Shown here: positions 1 through 41,789 of the stretch, one piece after another
How positions within the stretch are numbered: position 1 is the first letter of the stretch
How the letters are laid out: every line of letters starts with the position of its first letter
Origin: Nectonema munidae
Lineage: Eukaryota; Nematomorpha; Nectonematoida; Nectonematidae
NCBI GenBank assembly: GCA_030549495.1
Contig: JAUIRK010000173.1
Span: 186,001 to 250,000 of the forward strand
Length of the DNA: 64,000 bases
Direction of reading: 5' to 3'
Position numbers and translations under genes: made by a program
Notes under the pieces: generated by a model
What the model was told of the DNA's origin: nothing
The model's database searches: none
Seen by the model: the letters and a program-made list of their open reading frames with translations, nothing else

Positions 1-1110
1 TTGAAAAGTGACGATAAAGAGCATACCCCTAAAAAGGTTTCATCATCATCATCATCCTCACAAGATTTCAAAGAAGATTGTGACAAAAGTTTTGTTTTCG
101 GTCAAAACATTGCATCTAGAACCACCTATTTCTCCACTTCCTTGAATAAAAGCGAAAATAATTCTAGCGAACAACAGGATGAGAAAAACAGTGAAAATTT
201 GCCTTCATCAACAACCACACTTGTTTCATCTTTAAGAGGATTAGGTCAAGAAGAATCCACCAATGATTTCGCTGAAAAGGAACAAAAGGATGATGCAGAA
301 AATGTTTCTTTCGATTCACTGTGTCCAGCCAATTCCAAAGAAAATCTCTTGACTTTTGCCCAAAATAACAATGAAAAAGATTTGATTACTTCTGCAGAAC
401 TTCAGTTAACGAACCAACAAGAAAATTTAGTCAAGTTGCACACACCCGATTCCCTTATTACTGGTGAAGAACAAGAGAAAATCCTGTTTCAGTGTACAGG
501 AAAGTTGTTTGAATTTGACTCTAAATCTTCTACTTGGATTGAAAAGTGTCAAGGAAACATTCGTCTTAATCAATCCTTGAAGATGAGAAGTGAAAATTTA
601 GATGGTTGTTCTGTTTCCAAGACGGTAGAACAAAGAAAAAGAGACTTTAGTGATGATGAAGATGACATTAGTGCTGATTTGGTTTCGTCGTCGTCTTCAT
701 CATCATCATCGATGCATCAACAGCCAAAAAATTGTAGACTCATTGTTCGAGCGATTGGCTCGCATCGCCTCGTTCTCAATGTCAGATTGTGGGAAGGCAT
801 GAATGTGGAGTGTCCTACTTCAACATGCATCCGTTTTTTTGCTCTGGACCAGGCTTCACAATCGTCTAAGCTCTATTTATTTAAATCTATTTCCCGGTTT
901 ATAAAAGAGTTGTATAAGCTCACTTTGCGAAAAATCAATGAATTGAAATATCACACCGCCAAAAATAAGAGTAAACGCTATAATCCCGATCAACGCGCAC
1001 AGGAATCTTGTCACGTTCCTCATGACAGTGAAGGGGAAGCAAGCAAAGTTGAAAAATGCCTGAGCGATGATGGTAAAGAAGAAGAAGAAGAAGGCCTGAC
1101 GATTATATGA
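1..1110 (+). CDS. RANBP3: Ran-binding protein 3 (RanBP3), C-terminal 369 residues
   Basis: RanBP3 is a nuclear Ran-GTP-binding cofactor of CRM1-dependent export. The frame is open from the first base and ends at TGA 1108-1110. No in-frame Met comes before residue 194, so the start lies upstream of the window. Residues 30-36 read SFVFGQN, matching the FVFGQN motif that precedes the Ran-binding domain in human RanBP3. The domain begins near residue 161 (ILFQCTGKLFEFD) and resumes at residue 245 (CRLIVRAIGSHRLVLNVRLW) to about 310. A Glu-rich acidic tail ends the protein, as in human. Odd: about 54 residues rich in Ser, Asp and Glu separate the two halves, against about 10 in human. Two poly-Ser runs are coded by TCA/TCG microsatellites. 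Visible motifs support RanBP3 rather than RanBP1 or RanBP2. Confidence 0.88.
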   Translation: MKSDDKEHTPKKVSSSSSSSQDFKEDCDKSFVFGQNIASRTTYFSTSLNKSENNSSEQQDEKNSENLPSSTTTLVSSLRGLGQEESTNDFAEKEQKDDAENVSFDSLCPANSKENLLTFAQNNNEKDLITSAELQLTNQQENLVKLHTPDSLITGEEQEKILFQCTGKLFEFDSKSSTWIEKCQGNIRLNQSLKMRSENLDGCSVSKTVEQRKRDFSDDEDDISADLVSSSSSSSSSMHQQPKNCRLIVRAIGSHRLVLNVRLWEGMNVECPTSTCIRFFALDQASQSSKLYLFKSISRFIKELYKLTLRKINELKYHTAKNKSKRYNPDQRAQESCHVPHDSEGEASKVEKCLSDDGKEEEEEGLTII

Positions 1111-1254
1111 GATTTGATCTTTGTATTCCTATTTATCATTCTTTTACTACTTTCATCCAATTATGTGCTTTTTCATTCAAGTTAGAGATAAATATGAAAT
1201 TTGTATTATTACTCTTTTCCAAACACAATTTTCTGCACGATGTATGTAATATTC

Positions 1255-1260
1255 AATAAA
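1255..1260 (+). terminator. Poly(A) signal of RANBP3
   Basis: A canonical AATAAA lies 145 nt after the RANBP3 stop codon in AT-rich 3' UTR, followed by T-rich sequence. It is the first such signal downstream of the frame. Confidence 0.65.
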
Positions 1261-1621
1261 CTTTATTCAAACCTTCGATTTTAATAGCATTTTTTAGCTA
1301 TTATTTCTTTTCTGAATCATTTCCCATAGCATTTTCCATAGAATTCTCTAAACTTTTTATCCATTGCCCGCATATGAGGTTTCGGGCCGGATTTGCATTT
1401 TTTTATTAGTCTACTAATTTTATTTGTGAAAAGCTGTCAAAATTAGGTAGAAACTGATTTATTTTTATTAATCAAAGGATAAAACACATGTAGGAGAAAA
1501 TGATGATGAGAAAAATTAATTTAAAAATAGGAAAAACGAGAAATTGAAAGATCTTCAAAAAAATCCATCGTAGTGAAAAGTGTCTCTCTTAAAAATTTTT
1601 AATAATGCATGTATCCCAAAA

Positions 1622-2095
1622 AAAAATTAGAATTGCAAAAAAGACAAAATAAAATTGCAAAATGACAAAATAGAATTACAAAAGGACAAAATAGAATTCC
1701 AAAAAGACAAAATAAAATTGGAAAAGTACAAAATAAAATTACAAAAAGGACAAAATAAAATTACAAAAAGACAAAATAGAATTGCAAGAGGACAAAACAG
1801 AATTGAAAAAGGACAAAATAAAATTATAACAAAATAGAATAGCAAGAGCAAGAGGCAAATTACTTGAATTGAAAAGGGACAAATTAGAATTGAAAAAGGA
1901 CAAAATAAAATGATCAAAAGACAAAATAGAATTCGAAAAGGACAAAATAAAATTGCGAAATGACAAATTAAAATTATAAAAAGACAAAATAGAATTGAAA
2001 AAATACTAAATAGAATTACAAAGAGACAAAATAGAATAGAAAAAGGAGAAAAAATAGACAAAACAGAATTGAAAAAGGAGAAAATAGAACTAAAA
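1622..2095. repeat. Purine-rich minisatellite, ~21-22 bp unit
   Basis: About 20 imperfect units of the type GACAAAATAGAATTGAAAAA run head to tail, with AATAAA/AATAGA and GGAC/AGAC variants. The top strand has almost no pyrimidine except the T in AATT and single C/T positions. The repeat creates a 144-codon open frame on the minus strand (1627-2061) made of repeated ILFCPFS, which is a periodicity artefact. Confidence 0.85.
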
Positions 2096-3423
2096 ATGGT
2101 AGATCTTTAACTTAAATCGTAACTTTAAAATAATTGAATTGAAATTGAAGGTAAGACTTTAGCTTGTTTCTATTTTATATTATTAATTAATGAAAAAGTT
2201 CTTGAAAATATAAAATGCTCAGATTAGAGAAATGACATGGATATTTCTGAAGAAAAAAATCAATCTTTCAAACATTTTAAATTGAACTGGCTTTTAACAT
2301 ACGAACTGAATCTTTCTTCTTAGCGTATTTCATTTTTCCTAAGAACCCAGTTTCCTGCTATATAATAACATTAAGAGAAATTTTCAAAAAATAGAAGGCT
2401 AGAAAGAATCCGATTTTTACATTATCACCCTTAGAAGATCATCTTACCCTCCTTTGTATATCATCTCCCCTAATAGTTTTTTATTTCATTTTCTTCACCA
2501 TCGTAGCATCAAGATATGAAAATATCCAGTAGTACATTTTCTTTTGTGATATCATGAATGTAGAATAAAATACTGAAAGAAATGAGAAAGGTAGAAAAAA
2601 GAAAGAAAAATTCGAGATGACTTAAAGTCTTTTTTATGAATGTACGTAATGGAACTTGACAGCCAACTCCATCAGGTGTTTTCGAGTTTTTGAGTAAAAT
2701 TAATTTCAAATAGGTAATTATGCGTTTTTCCTAACTTTCTTTGCTATGGGTAAATGGAAAAAGGGTGTTTTTTATCAATTTTTTTTATACATTCAGCATA
2801 TCCCCAATATATCCGCTGATTCGATAAAATTCAAACAAAAATTTTTAAATGATTTTCATTAGTTTCGCAGAAGGACCCTACAATTCTTATTATGAAAGTC
2901 TAACTTGAATTAAAAAAATTCAAAAATTTTAAAATTATTTTTTGGGATATTTAGTAAAAAATATTTGGAAATATTATTATTTGTTATAAGTTATTTTTGC
3001 CTTGTTTAGGGATTCCCGAATGTAGGCAAAAACCCTTCTGCAACGTAGTAGAACTAAATCTTATAAAAGTCTAAGATGTATGAAAATATTTTTTGATATT
3101 TTTAGGGTCGATGCTCTCTCCATTAAATTTTATTGAAAATGGAAGATAGTTCATCTCTTCAAAATTGAATGACGGTGATTACCATATGGGGAATGTTGAT
3201 GTCATCTTGTAATCGTAAATCCAAATCTATTTTGCCTATTTCCAAATTTATTTTATGTTGCTGAATACACTGGAAGAGTTTTTTCATATTAAATGAGTAG
3301 ATTGGAATTATATCAACGCTTTTAAGGTTTATACCAGGATACCCAATTAGCCCTAAATCGTTCATGAGCAATTAAATCATGTATTTTTTATATACCTATT
3401 TTTGCAAAAGGGGGCTTAATAAG

Positions 3424-3560
3424 GAGTTGTAGATGGCCTAGTGGTAAGAACGTGGGGTCTCGCTCCCGATGATCTGGGTTCGATTTCGGAATGTGTCTAT
3501 CCTTATCATCTGTCCAACTGTAGAAGTTTACTCTTAACTAAAAAAATTGTATAAACTTAA
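3424..3560 (+). mobile_element. tRNA-derived SINE, family A
   Basis: A tRNA-like head has a box A-like TGGCCTAGTGG and a box B-like GGTTCGATTTC about 40 nt apart. A body follows containing TATCCTTATCATCTGTCCA, then an A-rich stretch. The body is shared with 5068-5086. The head does not fold into a clean cloverleaf acceptor stem, so it is not called a tRNA gene. Confidence 0.55.
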
Positions 3561-4692
3561 TTTTGTGCGTTAAAATTTCGTCAAATTACCCAAAATCGCT
3601 AGCTCCATCTTTTGGTGCCAAATTTAAGGTAATGGAATGAAGCCTTGATGTAAAAAACTGTTAATCAAAATCAAAAGATTATATTTTCATTGTAATTTTA
3701 AGCTTCTCTATATCACTTTTTGTTTATATCAGATACACTTTTGGCATTTTATAATTTTTTAATTTCGAACTAATAATGCTCATTTTTCACAACTTTCCGA
3801 AAACAAAGAGTGTTTATTAGTTTTGAAATTCAAAAAACATTCCTTGAATTCCTTGCTCCCTAGATAGCAGCTGGTACTCATCTCGAGCAGAAAAGATTTA
3901 TTCCGAAAAAAGAAAGAATTGTGTATCACATAGCGAAAAATATAAACAGGTTAAAATACAATAAAAGTGTGGCAAATACGAAACCGTTATAAAGATGTTT
4001 TAAAAGGTTTGTGCTTAGCAAAGACTCTCTATGATGGACAAAAAATTTCAAGGCGTAAAAACTATGAATTATTATTCGTCTTAAAAATAGTTTGCAGATA
4101 ATGTAATAATTTTTAAAGTAAAAATTTAATATAAACTCTACATTCTGAAATTTTTTAGATATCAATACTACATTTCTTAGTGGATCTCTCTTCGCTAAGA
4201 GTGAGAGTTAAGAACAACAACGTAGAAATGAGAAAGCATGATAGGAAAGAAGTTATGCTGATGGTGCATCGCTTTAACATAGTCACTGTATTAGTCCTTT
4301 GTGCAGCTACATAAATTTAAGAAGGAGGTAGGCATCTTATCGAAAATGGTGTCTATGGCTGGAATCATATAATCTTAGTTATGAATCTTCGTTTAGTTTA
4401 GAGCATCTGTGATTGGAGCCATCAGTTCACTTGCATGAATAGCAATCTGGAAAGAATATTTGCATTTTCATATGGCAAGATAATCAAACTCACTAAAAAT
4501 GAAATATACAGGAATTTTTATGCTATTTTGAAGTACTATTTGTTTGCTGAATTTTTAAATTTTAAAAGAAGATATCAATATCTTGTTTAATGCGAGTAAA
4601 TTCTTCTAAATGTAAAACGTACTGTGTGGCGTTGTTATAAAGAAATAATTCCTTTCAAGGATAAGGTTACCGTTTGGAGTTTTCTAGATTGC

Positions 4693-4740
4693 AGTGATTC
4701 CCAAACTATTGCGTGCTCCCTTAGAGAGGCGTAAAATATA
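4693..4740 (+). mobile_element. Lone hAT-like terminus
   Basis: CAGTGATTCCCAAACTATTG matches the CAG-TTCCCAAACT type of hAT inverted repeat seen complete at 61559 and 62617. No partner end or 8-bp duplication was found, so this is a one-ended fragment. Confidence 0.35.
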
Positions 4741-5019
4741 CTCAAGGCTTTGTATATAAGCTGCAAAATGAGTGAACAGATGATTTTTTCAAAGTATTAA
4801 AATATAATTCAAGTTATTTTTTTGTTCATGATATTTATTCAGAATCAGTACAAAACATGCGTTTATATGTTTTTGAATGGGGAAAGCATTGAATCACTGC
4901 AGACTGGCTTGATGAATGAGAATATTAAAAATTTTAATATATACAGTGGGGTCGTGGCTTCAGTTTTTTATAGTCATATAACACGTGTTTCAGTAGATCC
5001 GTTATAATGCAGGTTCGTG

Positions 5020-5095
5020 GCTTGGATTCCGCCACCTGGCAAATGGCTTAGTGGTAGATCATGACTATCCTTACCATCTGTCCAGCCATGAAAGA
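5020..5095 (+). mobile_element. SINE family A fragment
   Basis: It contains TGGCTTAGTGGTAGATCATG (box A-like) followed directly by TATCCTTACCATCTGTCCAG. This is the same body as at 3498-3516, but the stretch holding box B is missing. A (G)9 run follows at about 5101. Confidence 0.45.
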
Positions 5096-5870
5096 CTGGA
5101 GGGGGGGGGCACTTGCCCCAAAAATATATAGGTAGCACGGGCTCTGTGTGACATCATTAGAAAATAAAGAAGAATTGCTTTATTGAAGTAAAAGGCAACA
5201 AGCAACTACTAAATAAGGAGTTGTATATTAATAAATTAAACAAACCCTTCAATTCATACATAAGTGTATTTATATATACGTATATATGTAATTACTAATT
5301 AGACTACCGTATGCATTACGAGAATACATATGGACCGAGGTAGTAACTTCATAAAAATTTAACTAATAAAAGATGATATATAATTGAAGGAGGCGTCTTA
5401 AACTTAAGCTGATATAACATGTAAGTTATAATATGTATTTGAAAACTCGTAACAATGCTGTATATTTGGAAGGTATGAATTAAGATTAAGGGATGTATCT
5501 TTAGATTTATACATTTTTTTGATAAAACAAACTTGCAAACTGAAAAAAGGGTGCAATATTTATGAAAATGATAAATATAAAGAAGTCATGAAAAAATTTG
5601 AAAAGGATTGTTCCTATATTTATGCGCGAATTGAATTTAACGCGTTCCTTAACTTTAGCTTTCAAAAAAACTTTGAACTTCCAATCGATCTCGTTGTTTG
5701 ATTTTTATCGCAGTGAGTGTTAAAATTTTGTTTAGCATAGATTTTTCGTTGAAAAAGGAATCATGCTTTTCAGGTAATCTTTTTAAAGTAGAACAAGCGT
5801 ATTCTTTGCCTTAATAAGCGAATATCTATCTTTATTTTTAATACTATATAACAAATCATTTTTTGTGGCA

Positions 5871-5935
5871 TGGCAGGTTGGTTGAGATGATGGACTCAGA
5901 GCCTCTGGGTTCGATTTCTCATCGATACCAATTTG
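5871..5935 (+). mobile_element. tRNA-like SINE fragment
   Basis: A box A-like GGTTGGTTGAGATG is followed 30 nt later by TGGGTTCGATTTC, a box B-like match. No acceptor-stem pairing or terminator tract is evident, so it is taken as a SINE remnant rather than a tRNA gene. Confidence 0.35.
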
Positions 5936-8180
5936 TTCATAGTTTGACATAAGCGTTACATCAGTGCCTTGTCAATGAAAATACACCCACGGTACCTTTT
6001 TTTTTTTTTAATCTTTTTCCAGGCTTACCTCTTACGCCTCGCCCTAGGGGATGACCCCATAATTTCGGAACCTCTGGTCTATTTTATAGAAATAATGGCT
6101 CAAATGGATGCGCTAACCGTAGATGATGATTATTTTCTAACATCATTTTAATTGGAATGAAAAATATTATTCCAACTCATAAAATAATTAATTTTATATA
6201 CGATTGTAGATCAGTTTTAAATGATATTTTCAATGTACTCTTACTCATCTAACTATACTATAACTTATTTTATCATTTATATTTATATATTTTGCGGAAT
6301 AACATTATGATGATTTCTACTCCTGATTTTACACATAAACGAGACGTTTTTATTTTGTACTAAATAAAGCATAGTAATTTTTATAAAATTCTTTTTTCAA
6401 ATTTTTTTAGGTTGAAATTCATTACAATTTGTGTTAATCTTCTCTCTTGTAATGCTATGATTGTTTGACGTTCGGGTTTGGGATCTTTTTTCCCATACCG
6501 AAATTCATTTACAATCAGCCTTTAAGTTTGGAATAGATTTTTATAAAATAATAAATTTATTATTTGAACAAATAGAAAAATAAAGTTTTTTTTTTTACAA
6601 TTTTTTTTAAGTCATGATATTAACTAAAATTTTAATTAAGAATTTGGGAATCGAGGTGAAGTGTTAATAACAGTATAATTCCGCCAAAATCTCCGTCTCC
6701 GGCTCCACTTCTTTTTAATTTTTGAAACTGCAACTTTATTTATGTATAAATTTTTTTTAACAGACTCCACCTATATATGATTTTTCGAGTTTGGCTTTAA
6801 AAATTTATAATTATGCAACATCAACCTTTCTGTTTCAAATATTAAAAATCTTCAAAATCTGTGATGACATGTACCATATTTCAAGGTCATTTGTTAATGC
6901 CAATTTTAGATAGTCATTGAAAGATTTCCTCAAATTTAGACATTTCTCCTTGTGTTGCAACGAAAATGTTTGATCTATTTTCTTCAACACAATTTATTAA
7001 GATGTTCTATTGGTTTGTATTTGTAGTTTAGTGTCTTTCTTGCATTGTCTTCAAAAAGATTTTCAAATTTTTGTCTATAACCTTTTTATCTAAGACAAAA
7101 CAATACGATTCATAAACTGAATTTATCCAAAAAAAATTTTACAAAGTTATTTGATTAAAAAAATTTCCTAAAAACTTTTTGCTTTATTGCATTTTTCAGC
7201 CTTTTTCTATGAACTGCCGCGTGTTTTTATGGCCCGTTTTTGCAATGCTGCACACCAAAAATAGTGTCTATGAATTTATTTTTTAATCTAACGTATATGA
7301 ATATAACTATTTATGGAATTGAAGCCGGAGTCGCAATAATTGCTACGACTCCGTCTCCACAAACCACGTTGGCATGCATGAGATCATAGATCATGCTTTG
7401 GAAGATTAATGTCCTAAACCATAACTTTTTGTGGTATGAGATTTATATGTTTTTAAAGGGCCCAGATGGAAAAAAGCTTGGAAAACTCTGGTATAGATTT
7501 TATTCAGTCTCTATTTTCTTATTTTTTACTTCACGGTGTTTTTGGATGATAAAAATCGTACAGAATATACTTTTAATTAGAATATACCGACCCCCTCCAA
7601 AGATGCCATGTACATTTTTGTCTATACTTGATAAAAAGGAAAAAAGTACAAGATACCCGAATTTCAGAAAATTGCACTTTATCTATATTTTACGATCTTT
7701 TTCTTAGATGGAGTTGATAAAAATTACAATTTAAATCTTACGAAGGTTTATGAACTTTTATATCCGATTTCTTAATCTTGGCTACTTTCTCTGGTGGCTA
7801 AATTCATCTTTTAGAATGATGCTTGTTGGAATTCAGTTTAAATGTAATTTATAAGCATATCATTGTTTTTAATTAAATTTTTCATAAATTTCAATTCTTT
7901 GGTATTTAGAAACAACAAATTTGTTACTTTTCAAAATTCTTCAAAGTTTTTGGAGTTGTAAAGTGTTCACAGCAAGCATCTTTTCGTAAATTCTCCAGCA
8001 ACTCTCGTAAGAGATACTTTACATTTAACTCTTTTTACTAAACGAATCAACAAACCTTCTTCATTTTGTATGAACTGCTATTTAGGATTAATAATAATGT
8101 GCCATGAAACACAGTTTAAACGAAGACCTTTACCATCCCTCTTCTTTGAACTGCCTTGAGATATAGAATTGTATACACAT

Positions 8181-8463
8181 TAGAGATGTATCGGATGTGA
8201 AATTTTTTGTATCTTGCTTGCGGATGCGGATATCAAATTTGACATCCTATCTTCTTAAAAATTAATTTAAAATTCTTAAATTATGCATAAAACTATCATA
8301 AAAATATATACCATAAAAATTTTGGATAAAGTAAAACTTAATTTCGAAAAAAACTTTGCGGCATATAGAAAAAAGGAAAATGTTTGAAAATTGCAGGTAC
8401 GGATGTTGAAACCTAAATGATCCATCGATGGGATGTAAACTTTTTTGCAGATGATAATCTCTA
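8181..8463. mobile_element. hAT MITE with TAGAGATG termini
   Basis: The left end is TAGAGATGTATCGGATG and the right end reads ATGATAATCTCTA, giving terminal TAGAGAT inverted repeats. Flanks are ATACACAT (8173-8180) and ATACTCAT (8464-8471), a 7/8 match to an 8-bp duplication as hAT elements make. There is no coding capacity. The inner part shares GTTGAAACCTAAATGATCCA and GCGGATGCGGATATC-type sequence with 55259-55455. It sits 126 bp upstream of a DLD exon. Confidence 0.6.
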
Positions 8464-8540
8464 ATACTCATATGAGATATACGCTCCCTAGTGGAGGATA
8501 CTTTTTTCCAAGGTAGTATTAGAATTTTTTGGTTCAATGA

Positions 8541-38961
<30,421 letters not shown>

Positions 38962-38989
38962 ATACACACTTCGAAGAGCTGCTTACTTC

Positions 38990-38995
38990 AATAAA
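38990..38995 (+). terminator. Poly(A) signal of DLD
   Basis: AATAAA 29 nt after the stop codon, followed by a TG- and T-rich stretch. This gives a very short 3' UTR. A second AATAAA lies near 39051. Confidence 0.65.
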
Positions 38996-41620
38996 TGTTG
39001 CTTTCGAAAAAATTATTATTATTTATTGACTCAATTCATAAGAATGCTAAATAAAATCTAGTCTTTCTGATTTTTAAATTTTCTGACGTACCTACTCTTA
39101 GATATCCTGTGAAATGATGTTAGTACAAGTATATGTATTCCTTACTTTCGGGCAAAGCTTACTTGACTTTAACCGGTTATCGACCACAGTCGATATATGT
39201 CGACTTTACAAAAATGTGAATCGTTTATTAATGTTTTTAAATACAAATCTTCTGCTTTGCATTAGATATCGTCTGATTATTCTGGTCCATAACGGATTAA
39301 GCATACTTTGCCAATTCTCAGACTAAAACAACTGTCGGACTTTTTCTACTAGGTATTGTAGCATTTTTATTACTCTCTTCTATTTTCCTACTTTTATTTT
39401 TGAATTTTTTTTACTTTTCAAATGTTTTTAAGGAGATATCAACAAATCACGTTCCTACTTACTCCGCTATCACGATAAAACTTTGTAAATATTAATACGG
39501 TATGATTCTTTCTTATTTTCCTCTTTTGCTGTATTACCCCAGCTGTTGAATACGATTTTACTGAGTAATTTTTTTGAAGTGTTCAACCGTTTCTACTCTC
39601 TCACTGATTTTGACTATTCAAATTGTTCATTACTTTCGATAATAGTTCACACGTGTTCAACCAATTTCTACGGGGCCTTAATATGTAAACTTTTGGAAAG
39701 CTATTGTCGGGATTAGTATGTCTAGAATTAGCATTAGTGTTAGTATTAGGGTTTGCTGTTAGATTTAATGTTGGCACAATCGTGCTAACTCTCTTACTAT
39801 TTATTTTTATTAACACACGTCTGACACAAAAAACATGACATACAAACGAATACATAGATGCATACATACAAATTGACATTAGACACGGATCGACTGAAAT
39901 ACTCTAATCTCAAAACCAGCGGTATAGCCCCTGTTTCATAAGTTTTTTTTACAGATTTTCCCACATGGATTAAGAGTAATGCAATTTTAAGGTTGCTAGA
40001 AAAGTGTAAGAAATGTCATCAATTAAGTTTTACCATTTTAAAAATAATTCTGAAATTGAAAACCCATTGATTGAGTGATCCAAGTTTTATTAACACGGCA
40101 TTTCAAAAAGAGCATACCCGTTATCTTTTAATCAATTTATGTTATGGTATGGATTTTTTGACTTCCTCCTTTTCACCAATTTTACATTTTTTAGTCTTGC
40201 AATAACTAAAAAACTGACTTATATTTTTGAAAACTGTTTTCAAACTCTAATCAAAATTTTAGAATTGGGATTGTTTAATTCATAATTATTCAAAAGATAA
40301 CAAACATTATTACGCATGCATAATGTCGTATTCACGCAAATGGGACCATGTTTAACGAAAATATTATTTTTTAAAAGTTTAATGAAGTCATCGTTCAACT
40401 GTTAATATATAAAATGAAAAAATAGTTTTCCATTATAAAATACCTTTTTTAGTATATCCATATTCATTTGCTTCGATAATTTAATATTATGTACCTAGAA
40501 TATAATTATAATTAAGATTACATTTCCATTATGAAATAATTATTTCTTTTTATTTTAAATCTGGCATCAGAAAGTGATGCTTTCTCAGCTCTCACGATAG
40601 AAAATAAACGTTCAGCCCCACTTTTTTTCTTTGGACGTTAAAAACATCTTCCTCTCTTGACTGCAAATTGTTGACAAAGTAATTGCAATTTTATGTTAAT
40701 ATTTTCTAAATTATATTGATTTTAGGGGGTCCAAACTTTCTTCTCTCCCCCCTTCCTCCCTATATTTTAAGAGGGAGAAGGCTAAAGCCACAAACTTCAG
40801 ATTGAACACATATACTTATTTTAAAAAAATACACGTCAAATTTGAAAACTTTAAAAGGCTTTTAAAAAATATTACTTGTTTTTTTACATGCAACAAAAAA
40901 ATTATTTTTTTGTGAAAAATACTTGTTTGTACTTTAATATAAATCAAGGTCTGTTAGAGCGTAAATGAATGTTGTCTATTTCTTATTTTTATTTAAAATA
41001 TTTTTTATTCATAAATGAGAATGTTTGAAGTGTATAAATCATTCAACAGCTGACATTCAGAATTACTAATTTGCATAAAAGATTATACACTGAAACAAAA
41101 GTCACAAGAGATTACACTTTTTACATTTGGATAAACCAATGATTGAAGATAAAATATTGAAAGACGCTTCAAAAAAAGATGTCACATATGTGCAAAAGAG
41201 ATGATAAAAAACAAAAACTATTTTTAACATGTCTACTACTTGAAAATGTGTACTTATCTTATCAAGACATTTTTAATCACCCTTGCTCGAATTGATCTCT
41301 AAAAGTTACAAAGAAGAAAGTAAATAGATCTTTCGATCCAAAAGTCCACGTTTTTCAACATATGGCTTAACTGATGCAGTGCATGGTATAAATGTAGGCG
41401 TCGTACTTCGACAACTGAGCATCACATTCCTCTGTCCAATTTTGTTATATTATTATTCTTACTTTGGATGTGATATCGACAAATAAAAAATGAACGTACC
41501 AGTAGATCAGGACATAATTTTTATCCATATAAAATATCCTTTGGTGGAAATGTCCTATCACCGAATTAAATCGTCATATTAATAAGATTAGATTAAATAA
41601 AGACTACACAAAATAATCAT
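38996..41620. other. Intergenic region between convergent DLD and TRAPPC12
   Basis: It holds the TTAA-edged MITE at 39169-39300. The minus-strand frame 39601-39879 has no recognised domain. Otherwise AT-rich sequence without visible structure. Confidence 0.6.
39169..39300. mobile_element. TTAA-edged MITE, copy 1 (piggyBac-like)
   Basis: TTAA stands at 39169-39172 and 39297-39300. The inner ends CCGGTTATCGACC and, read inward, CCGTTATGGACC are imperfect inverted repeats. The sequence between is shared with 26595-26718. At 132 bp it cannot code. TTAA duplication is characteristic of piggyBac. Confidence 0.65.
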
Positions 41621-41626
41621 TTTATT
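41621..41626 (-). terminator. Poly(A) signal of TRAPPC12
   Basis: TTTATT on the + strand gives AATAAA on the minus strand, 118 nt beyond the TRAPPC12 stop codon. Confidence 0.5.
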
Positions 41627-41743
41627 TTGGAACCATGATGAACAAACTTCTACTCACACATCGTACCTTTAATTCAATTTTGACAAGACAAAATTTCATG
41701 AAGTGTGCACAGTTTAAAAAAGCCCAATGCTTTGTGTCGCGCA

Positions 41744-41789
41744 TCAATTCAATTTAAAGCACTCCAAGTTAAAGCCATCTCCTTTATTT
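41744..41789 (-). CDS. TRAPPC12: TRAPPC12 terminal exon
   Basis: The acceptor is tttcacag. A single A completes an Arg codon begun by the previous exon, then NKGDGFNLECFKLN and TGA. This small exon matches the human C-terminus GKEGDSFNTQCLKLA. Confidence 0.9.

Noticed and set aside
1627-2061. 144-codon open frame on the minus strand
   Set aside because: It lies wholly within a ~21-bp minisatellite; the protein is a run of ILFCPFS repeats produced by the repeat period.
5969-6151. 60-codon frame with a hydrophobic N-terminus
   Set aside because: The hydrophobic run comes from a poly-T tract, with no promoter, splice support or domain.
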